Positions 9,066-14,421 of a DNA stretch of 14,421 bases are shown here, piece by piece (position 1 is the stretch's first letter; every line of letters starts with the position of its first letter). The DNA comes from Bacteroidota bacterium (GTDB taxonomy: Bacteria > Bacteroidota > Bacteroidia > Chitinophagales > Chitinophagaceae): the NCBI GenBank assembly GCA_947461985.1, contig CANHNT010000017.1, positions 1-14,421 of the forward strand. Reading direction: 5' to 3'. The notes beneath the pieces were generated by a model. It had not been told where the DNA came from, did not search any database, and saw only the letters and a list, made by a program, of their open reading frames with translations. The position numbers and the translations under genes are program-made.

Positions 9066-9093
9066 TTATTTATAAAAATTATTTTATAAATAA
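9066..9093. repeat. Perfect AT-only inverted repeat in DUF3050 leader
   Basis: TTATTTATAAAA (9066-9077) and TTTTATAAATAA (9082-9093) are exact reverse complements separated by ATTA. The repeat ends 24 bp before the ATG at 9118. It could be an mRNA hairpin near the ribosome-loading region, an operator, or an AT-rich structural site. The pairing is read directly; the function is inference, and AT-rich DNA produces such palindromes more often than balanced DNA. Confidence 0.55.
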
Positions 9094-9117
9094 GAAACTA
9101 AAAAAAACAAAAAGAAA

Positions 9118-9912
9118 ATGAATGTACAAATAGAACAAATTAGAAAAAGGATAGAGCCTTTAAGACAGCAAATTATTAATCACAAAGTATATTCAATTAT
9201 AAGTGATATCGAAGATTTGAAAATTTTTATGCAATACCATGTTTATGCTGTTTGGGATTTCATGTCATTACTAAAAACACTTCAAAACAATTTAACATGT
9301 ACTACTGTTCCTTGGTTTCCAAAAGGTACAGCCGAAACACGCCATTTAATAAATGAAATTGTAATTGGTGAAGAGTCAGATGTTGATCTGTTCGGAGTAA
9401 GAAAAAGTCATTTTGAATTATACCTTGATGCAATGAAACAATCTGGTGCAGATACCAGTCAAATAGAATTGTTTATCAAAAATTTAAAGAATACAAATGA
9501 TTTAAAAGCTGCTTATGTAGCATCAAATTCCCCGATAGAAGCACGTAATTTCGTAGATTTTACATTCAATATTATCAATAGTAAAAAAGAATATTTACAA
9601 TCGGCAATTTTCACCTTTGGAAGAGAAGACTTAATCCCTGAAATGTTTATTTCTATTGTTAATGATACAAATAAAAATTTTCCAGACTGCATTTCATTTT
9701 TTAAATATTATCTCGAAAGACATATTGAAGTTGATGGGGGTTCTCATAGTCACTTAGCATTGCAAATGACTTCGAATCTTTGTGGTTCAAACGAACAGTT
9801 TTGGCAGGAGGCTGAACAAGCTGTAATGGAATCTTTACAAAAACGAATTGAGCTTTGGGATGCCATTCATAATTGTATCGTTGAGAGAAGACTGCAAATA
9901 CAGGCACAATAA
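9118..9912 (+). CDS. DUF3050 family protein (heme-oxygenase-like fold), function unknown
   Basis: The 264-residue soluble protein has no signal peptide or membrane segment. I recognise it as DUF3050 from conserved stretches: RQQIINHKVY (16-25), IFMQYHVYAVWDFMSLLKTL (36-55), NNLTCTTVPWFP (57-68), ETRHLINEIVIGEESDVD (73-90), FTFGREDLIPEMF (165-177) and KYYLERHIEVDGGSHSHLAL (196-215). The family is placed in the heme-oxygenase/TENA-like all-helical superfamily, some members of which are di-iron oxidases. Candidate metal ligands here include His41, Glu80, Glu85, His98, Glu204, Asp206, His210 and His212, but ligand identity is inference. The length is normal and the frame intact. The ATG at 9118 follows a long A-rich tract. 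It stands alone between an AT-rich leader and a gene-free gap, so context gives no pathway. Confidence 0.85.
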   Translation: MNVQIEQIRKRIEPLRQQIINHKVYSIISDIEDLKIFMQYHVYAVWDFMSLLKTLQNNLTCTTVPWFPKGTAETRHLINEIVIGEESDVDLFGVRKSHFELYLDAMKQSGADTSQIELFIKNLKNTNDLKAAYVASNSPIEARNFVDFTFNIINSKKEYLQSAIFTFGREDLIPEMFISIVNDTNKNFPDCISFFKYYLERHIEVDGGSHSHLALQMTSNLCGSNEQFWQEAEQAVMESLQKRIELWDAIHNCIVERRLQIQAQ

Positions 9913-10213
9913 AAAAGTAAGTATACCCTTCAATAGACACTCTTAATAATACTACGTTTCAAAAAACGGATACTTAGTTAAACAATCATTTTTAAATAGT
10001 ATAGATTTAAAAAAAGATTAACGCATTTGGTCTCATTCCTTCTGGTCATGAATATTTTTATTTCTGAAATTGTAAAAGAAAATCATCGGCATAAAAAATT
10101 CTGTTTAAACAATTCCATTTTTTGCAAGTCAATGGTTATGAAGAAAGTACGGAGAACTGTTGATGCCTATCTTTTTTTTTCTTATCATTACAAAATATAT
10201 TAAAACGGAGTTT
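9913..10213. other. Gene-free stretch between DUF3050 and lipoprotein genes
   Basis: AT-rich DNA with no recognised gene. A 51-codon frame (10048-10203, plus) is open but has no recognisable protein features, and I do not call it a gene. A weak CGTTT/AAACG hairpin near 9955-9969 lacks a T tract, so no clear terminator for the DUF3050 gene is seen. GGAG at 10207-10210 lies just before the lipoprotein start. Confidence 0.55.
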
Positions 10214-11389
10214 ATGAAGCGATATGTACACATAGCATTTGTGCTAACAATAGGTATAATAAGTAGTTGCAACGAAGCTAAAATGGCTGTTAAGCAAGGC
10301 GATTATAACAGAGCAACGCAATTGAGCACTTATAAAGTGCAACAAAGTAAAAAGAAATTTAAACAAATTGATTTGTTGGAAAAATCGTTTGCGATTGCCA
10401 ATAAAAAAGATTTAGAAGATATTTCGTTTATGAAAAATCAAAATATCCCTGCCAACAATGAAAAAATATTTAATCTTTATCAACGCATCAGAAGCCGACA
10501 AGAAGCGATCAAACCAATGTTGCCAATTTATAATAAAATTCAACGTCGCAATGCCATTTTTAATTTTGTGGATGTAGACAATGAATTAATTAGCAGCAAG
10601 GAAGCAACGATGGATTATTTATATAAGAAAGGGGTATTGCTTTTAAACAAATACAATCGTTTTGATGCAAGAGAAGCGTATATGATTTTTAAAAAAGTAA
10701 TTGCGTTGAATCCTGATTATAAAGAAGTGCAAAATTTGAAAGAGCAAGCTTATCGTGATGGGCAAAATTATGTATTTGTTAAAATGGTAAATGAGGCTAG
10801 GGTGCTATTGCCAGAAGATTTTGAAAATAAAGTATTGAGCATTACTACGGGCGATTTGCAAAATGAATGGACTACTTATGATACTCGAAGAAGAGAACAT
10901 ATTACATATTCGCACAGCATTATTATTCGTTTGCAAAATATTGATGTGAGTCCTGAAAAAGAGTTTCAACGGGAGTATATAGAGGAAAAAGACATTGAAG
11001 AAAGGGTATTGGCAAAAGATGCGAGCGATAAGGTTGTGAAAGATTCATTAGGTAACGATGTTTATAAAATGGTAACTAAGCACGTGAAATGTAAGGTAAC
11101 TGAAGTGGAGCAAAATAAAGGAGCGATTGTGAGTGGTATGGTGGAATTTTATGATAAGGAAAGCAAACAAAAACTAAAATCTGTACCGGTGACCAGTACG
11201 ATGTTGTGGCAAAATTTTGCGGCTAAAGCCAATGGAGATGAACGTGCTTTGAATGTAGAAACAAAACGCCGATTGGGAAATAGACCACAAAAATTTCCAA
11301 ATGATTTCACTATTTTAGATGGTGCAAGTGAAAATTTAAAACCTAAAGTGAAAGATATTATTTATCAATATTTTTTGTTGGTTCAATAA
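10214..11389 (+). CDS. Predicted lipoprotein of unknown function with helical repeat-like segment
   Basis: I do not recognise the family. The ATG at 10214 is preferred over the in-frame ATG at 10160: it gives a 391-residue protein with a clean lipoprotein signal, MKRYVHIAFVLTIGIISSC, with Cys19 as the likely lipidated residue, and GGAG lies upstream. The earlier start would add 18 residues before the signal. The mature protein begins with a short repeat-like helix (AVKQGDYNRATQL), then a Lys-rich segment, and around 130-185 a TPR-like stretch (DYLYKKGVLLLNKYNRFDAR, then ALNPDYKEVQNLKEQA). The C-terminal half looks beta-rich. It probably sits on the periplasmic face of a membrane or on the surface. 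It converges on the VWA gene, with 6 bp between stop codons. Confidence 0.8.
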   Translation: MKRYVHIAFVLTIGIISSCNEAKMAVKQGDYNRATQLSTYKVQQSKKKFKQIDLLEKSFAIANKKDLEDISFMKNQNIPANNEKIFNLYQRIRSRQEAIKPMLPIYNKIQRRNAIFNFVDVDNELISSKEATMDYLYKKGVLLLNKYNRFDAREAYMIFKKVIALNPDYKEVQNLKEQAYRDGQNYVFVKMVNEARVLLPEDFENKVLSITTGDLQNEWTTYDTRRREHITYSHSIIIRLQNIDVSPEKEFQREYIEEKDIEERVLAKDASDKVVKDSLGNDVYKMVTKHVKCKVTEVEQNKGAIVSGMVEFYDKESKQKLKSVPVTSTMLWQNFAAKANGDERALNVETKRRLGNRPQKFPNDFTILDGASENLKPKVKDIIYQYFLLVQ

Positions 11390-11395
11390 CATTGC

Positions 11396-13996
11396 TTACT
11401 TCAAATCAACATTCGTTGTTTGGTTAGATTTGATTTTAAAATCGATTATTTTTTTGCCCACTAATGGTAATTTAGGATCTATAGGAAATATGGCTTTATA
11501 AACTCCCGGTTGCATCGAAAATTTTTGGGCAGCTAAATCGCCTTTAATATCCATAGTTAAAAAAGTCGCAAACTGATCTCCTAAAACACATTGCAATTCT
11601 ATTCTTCCTGCACGATTGGTGTTGGTAATTTGTATCGTTCCGGGTTCATCAATATATAAAAGATATTCTTTAAAAAATTCAATTTCAAAACTTCGTTTAA
11701 AGGTTGGAATGGTATTTATTTCTACATAATAAGTACCAGGATCATATTTTAAAATTTCATCACAATTTTGTTGTATCATAGCGCCAGCAGGGAAACGTCT
11801 TTTTACATTGGCTACATATTCAACTGGTCTTTTTAAGTTGGCACCATACACAAAATGCAGGGTACCTTCTTCAAGTTCCAAAATAATTTTGTTAAGCATT
11901 TTTTCTTTTACAGGAAAATTGTACACTCTAGCAACATTGTATTCTTTGATATATACATCATATATTCCTGCATTGAAAGGCAAAATTTCGGGCTCTCCAT
12001 TAATGATTTGTCGGGAAAAAGAAGTGATGGGTTGTTTTGTTTTGGAATCTACAATTTCAATTAAAGGTTTCGCTTTTTGATAAAATTTTCCATCAGGTCC
12101 CACTAAAAAAACTTGAATTTTTGTGGCATCACTTTCTTTAGTTTCCACTTTAAATTTCATTTCGCCATTGTTCGGTTTGGGCTTTGTAATGGTATCTTTT
12201 TTAGCAACGGTTTTTGGCTCTGCAACCATAAAACGGAGTGTGGCCTTACCTTTCATGTTGCGTAATTTTTCATTTGGCAATCGGTAAGCATATGAATATC
12301 GTTTAGGATAATTAGCTGCAATTAAAGTTGTCAATGTTTCTTTTTTGCGTTCTTCCCAATTAAAAGTAAGCGTTGCTTTTTTATTTATTACTGGGGGTAT
12401 TTTTCTTCCTTTAAGAGTTACTTTATTGTCGGCTAATAATTTTATAGCAGTTGTTTTTAGACTAGGAAAAACAGCTGTAGAGCGCATAATAGGTTCTTCC
12501 CAATTAAAAGCAAGCGTTGCTTTATTATTTTTTACGGGTGGTATTTTTTTTCCTTTAACAGTTGCTTTTTTATCAGCTAATAATTTTATAGCAGTTGTTT
12601 TTAGACTAGGAAAAACAGCTGTAGAGCGCATAATAGGTTCTTCCCAATTAAAAGCAAGCGTTGCTTTTTTATTTATTACGGGTAGTATTTTTTTTCCTTT
12701 AACAGTTGCTTTTTTATCAGCTAATAATTTTATAGCAGTTATTTTTAGACTAGGAAAAACAGCTGTAGAGCGCACAATAGGTTCTTCCCAATTAAAAGTA
12801 AGCGTTGCTTTTTTATTTTTTGCAAAGGCTATTTTTTTTCCTTCAGACGCTATTTTATTAGATTGATTAATTGAATAAATATTCATTTTTAAAAAAGGAA
12901 ACACATAGGTTTCTTGTATGAATGCCTCCTCCCAAGTAAATTTTAGCAAGGCAGGTTTTTTATTTGCTAACGAAATGGATTTGGCTTTTATTTTAATAAT
13001 TGGTTTAGCAATGGATTTATTAATACTGTTTAAAAATGACAATTGAATATTTTCTCTTTCAATTTTAGGGGTGTCTATTTTTGCTATTGTTTCCTCTACA
13101 TTGAAACGTAAAATAGCTTTGTTTGTTTTAGTTTTTATTTTTTCGCCCTGTAGTTTTGTTTTGCTAATTTTAGACAGAGGATAATTTTTTGCAATCATGA
13201 ATAACAAAAGAGGATCTGTTTTTAATTGAAGAACAACGCTATCTACTTTTGCTGTTTTTTTGAGGGTGTCTTTTATTACAGGGGCGTTAGAATATTGAGT
13301 AACTAATTTTAATTGCTTTGGTTTTTCAATGATTTTTCGATTTGCATTTACAATCATTTGTACAGCTTCATCAATATCAGCAGCTGTATTTACTTCTATA
13401 AAATTACCTAAACACTCGTAGTAATTTTTTAATTTTTCATTTTTATCGAGTCCTATTACATAGGGTTTAATGCTGATTTTATTTTTCAATAAATTATTAA
13501 ATACATTGCAAATATCTCCATTGCAACTTTCGCCACCATCTGTAATAAAAATGATGCTGTAGTCGTAAATGCTAGAATTATTTAATTCGTTTTCTGATGC
13601 TTGTTGCAAACTGTAAGCAATCGGCGAAAAGCCATAAGGCTTAATATATTGTAAACGAGTTTTTATTTGAGATACATTTTGATAATTAAACGGCACTTCT
13701 AATTTGCTATCAAAGCAGTTTTTTTCTTGTGCCGAATATTGAGTGCCATATGCCCTTACCGCAAATTCTACTTCATTGTTTATGGAGTAAATGCTATCAA
13801 TAATATTCAATAAAATGTTGGATGCAACTTGAAACCGGGTATTCGTTGGATTCCAACTGTAGGTCATACTTGATGAAGCATCTATTAAAAATAAAATTCT
13901 TGTTTTTTTATTTGATGATTGTGCAAAACAAACAAAAGGATTCAAAAAACTGAATCCTATCATTATTATAAAAAAGTATTTTAATTTTTTTTGCAT
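11396..13996 (-). CDS. Exported von Willebrand A domain protein with 48-residue tandem repeats
   Basis: The 866-residue product starts with a Sec signal peptide (1-25, likely cut after FVCFA). A VWA domain follows (about 32-215) with the metal-ion site intact: DASSS (Asp39, Ser41, Ser43), Ser124 in GFSPIA where Thr is more common, and Asp153 in ITDGGES. Residues about 260-600 are a Lys-rich array of modules ending in KATLxFxWEE; Trp residues at 355, 403, 451, 499 and 547 are exactly 48 apart. Residues 610-866 look beta-rich, with PG-x-Y turns (DPGTYYVEI, QPGVYKAIF) as in carbohydrate-binding or carboxypeptidase-regulatory-like beta sandwiches. There is no C-terminal anchor or obvious type IX sorting domain. 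VWA domains usually mediate metal-dependent protein binding, but the partner is unknown. It starts 7 bp after the transketolase subunit gene, suggesting one transcript. Confidence 0.85.
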   Translation of the reverse strand: MQKKLKYFFIIMIGFSFLNPFVCFAQSSNKKTRILFLIDASSSMTYSWNPTNTRFQVASNILLNIIDSIYSINNEVEFAVRAYGTQYSAQEKNCFDSKLEVPFNYQNVSQIKTRLQYIKPYGFSPIAYSLQQASENELNNSSIYDYSIIFITDGGESCNGDICNVFNNLLKNKISIKPYVIGLDKNEKLKNYYECLGNFIEVNTAADIDEAVQMIVNANRKIIEKPKQLKLVTQYSNAPVIKDTLKKTAKVDSVVLQLKTDPLLLFMIAKNYPLSKISKTKLQGEKIKTKTNKAILRFNVEETIAKIDTPKIERENIQLSFLNSINKSIAKPIIKIKAKSISLANKKPALLKFTWEEAFIQETYVFPFLKMNIYSINQSNKIASEGKKIAFAKNKKATLTFNWEEPIVRSTAVFPSLKITAIKLLADKKATVKGKKILPVINKKATLAFNWEEPIMRSTAVFPSLKTTAIKLLADKKATVKGKKIPPVKNNKATLAFNWEEPIMRSTAVFPSLKTTAIKLLADNKVTLKGRKIPPVINKKATLTFNWEERKKETLTTLIAANYPKRYSYAYRLPNEKLRNMKGKATLRFMVAEPKTVAKKDTITKPKPNNGEMKFKVETKESDATKIQVFLVGPDGKFYQKAKPLIEIVDSKTKQPITSFSRQIINGEPEILPFNAGIYDVYIKEYNVARVYNFPVKEKMLNKIILELEEGTLHFVYGANLKRPVEYVANVKRRFPAGAMIQQNCDEILKYDPGTYYVEINTIPTFKRSFEIEFFKEYLLYIDEPGTIQITNTNRAGRIELQCVLGDQFATFLTMDIKGDLAAQKFSMQPGVYKAIFPIDPKLPLVGKKIIDFKIKSNQTTNVDLK
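12351..12926. repeat. Tandem repeat array, 144-bp period, inside the VWA gene
   Basis: The anchor TCTTCCCAAT occurs at 12351, 12495, 12639 and 12783, each 144 bp apart, and a variant (TCCTCCCAAG) sits at 12927, again 144 bp on. The periods 12495-12638 and 12639-12782 differ at about 5 positions by my reading, and 12351-12494 differs from them at about 11. Period 12783-12926 matches well for its first third only. Each period encodes 48 residues of the VWA protein and keeps the frame. The pattern of near-identical inner and diverged outer copies indicates recent expansion by unequal crossing-over or slippage. Confidence 0.95.
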
Positions 13997-14003
13997 GTTT
14001 TGT

Positions 14004-14421
14004 TTAATAATCTCCCAAGGTTTCTGGCAATTGAGCTAAGGCTTTTGCTAGTTGCTCATCGTTGGGTGCAATACCATGCCACTCATGTGTGCCAACCATA
14101 AAATCTACCCCTTGTCCCATTTCGGTTTTCATTACTATGCAAATAGGTTTTCCATTGCCCAACATTGTTTTTGCTTTTTCAAGGGTAGTCACTATTTCTT
14201 CCATATCATTGCCGTTCATTTCTAAAACGGTCCAACCAAACGCTTCAAATTTTACACGCAGGTTTCCTAGGTTTAATACATTGTTTGTTGAACCATCAAT
14301 TTGTTGCCCATTAAAATCAATGCAAGCAATATAATTATCAACTTTATTGTGGGCTGCAAACATAATCGCTTCCCAATTTTGACCTTCTTGTAATTCTCCA
14401 TCACCATGTAATGAAAATATC
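14004..14421 (-). CDS. Transketolase, N-terminal (TPP-binding) subunit, C-terminal part (5' end outside window)
   Basis: Part of a thiamine-diphosphate enzyme that transfers two-carbon ketol units in the pentose phosphate pathway. The minus-strand frame is open to the window edge; 138 residues are visible. It opens with the TPP/Mg motif HGDGELQEGQNWEAIMFAAH, continues with NKVDNYIACIDFNGQQIDG, and later MKTEMGQGVDFM and GTHEWHG. It stops at LPETLGDY, where a full-length transketolase would run on into the pyrimidine-binding domain. This marks it as the split form, in which a separate C-terminal subunit completes the enzyme. The next gene downstream, 7 bp on, is the VWA protein rather than the partner subunit. 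Confidence 0.92.
   Translation of the reverse strand, partial: IFSLHGDGELQEGQNWEAIMFAAHNKVDNYIACIDFNGQQIDGSTNNVLNLGNLRVKFEAFGWTVLEMNGNDMEEIVTTLEKAKTMLGNGKPICIVMKTEMGQGVDFMVGTHEWHGIAPNDEQLAKALAQLPETLGDY

Larger units (their letters stand above)
8798..9117. other. Gene-free AT-rich leader region between ftsZ terminator and DUF3050 gene
   Basis: No convincing coding frame, tRNA or insertion sequence is visible. The stretch holds a possible -7 promoter element (8947-8954), a short GC-containing inverted repeat (9046-9057), a perfect AT-only inverted repeat (9066-9093) and an A-rich tract just before the ATG at 9118. The likely role is as promoter and 5' leader of the DUF3050 gene. Confidence 0.6.

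Noticed and set aside
9950..9970. Hairpin CGTTT-CAAA-AAACG as terminator of the DUF3050 gene
   Set aside because: Only 5 bp, AT-rich and without a following T tract.
10026..10060. TTTG followed by TATTTTTA as a promoter for the lipoprotein gene
   Set aside because: Spacing is about 23 bp instead of 19-21, and the second element lacks the final G of TAnnTTTG.
10048..10203. 51-codon plus-strand frame before the lipoprotein gene
   Set aside because: No recognisable motif, no clear ribosome site, and a composition close to random AT-rich DNA.
12345..12866. 173-residue plus-strand frame with internal repeats opposite the VWA array
   Set aside because: It is the antisense shadow of the 144-bp repeats, which keeps all frames periodic. 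The minus-strand protein has a signal peptide and VWA domain and explains the region.

Overview
The window is AT-rich chromosomal DNA from a member of the Bacteroidota. The order murD-ftsW-murG-murC-ftsQ-ftsA-ftsZ is the usual Bacteroidota form of the division and cell wall (dcw) cluster. FtsZ has a long acidic linker and a Bacteroidota-like tail, A-rich leaders replace clear Shine-Dalgarno sites, and transketolase ends as a separate N-terminal subunit. The class or genus cannot be fixed from the sequence alone.

Positions 1-8742 hold seven tightly packed plus-strand genes. MurD (5' end outside the window), MurG and MurC make and assemble the peptidoglycan precursor: MurC and MurD are the UDP-MurNAc ligases and MurG forms lipid II. 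FtsW polymerises lipid II at the septum. FtsQ, FtsA and FtsZ build and anchor the division ring. Gaps are 30, 2, -4, 2, 19 and 86 bp, which fits one operon. A strong intrinsic terminator at 8769-8797 closes it.

Positions 8798-11389 carry two plus-strand genes separated by gene-free AT-rich stretches. The first encodes a DUF3050 protein (heme-oxygenase-like fold family, function unknown) and has a perfect AT-only inverted repeat in its leader. The second encodes an unrecognised predicted lipoprotein.

Positions 11396-14421 are on the minus strand. The visible C-terminal half of a transketolase N-terminal subunit is followed after 7 bp by an 866-residue exported von Willebrand A (VWA) protein. 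The middle of that protein is a tandem array with an exact 144-bp (48-residue) period, and three periods are almost identical at the DNA level. This array is the most unusual structure in the window. The lipoprotein and VWA genes converge with only 6 bp between their stop codons.

I found no CRISPR array, insertion sequence, tRNA or rRNA, and no convincing defence system.
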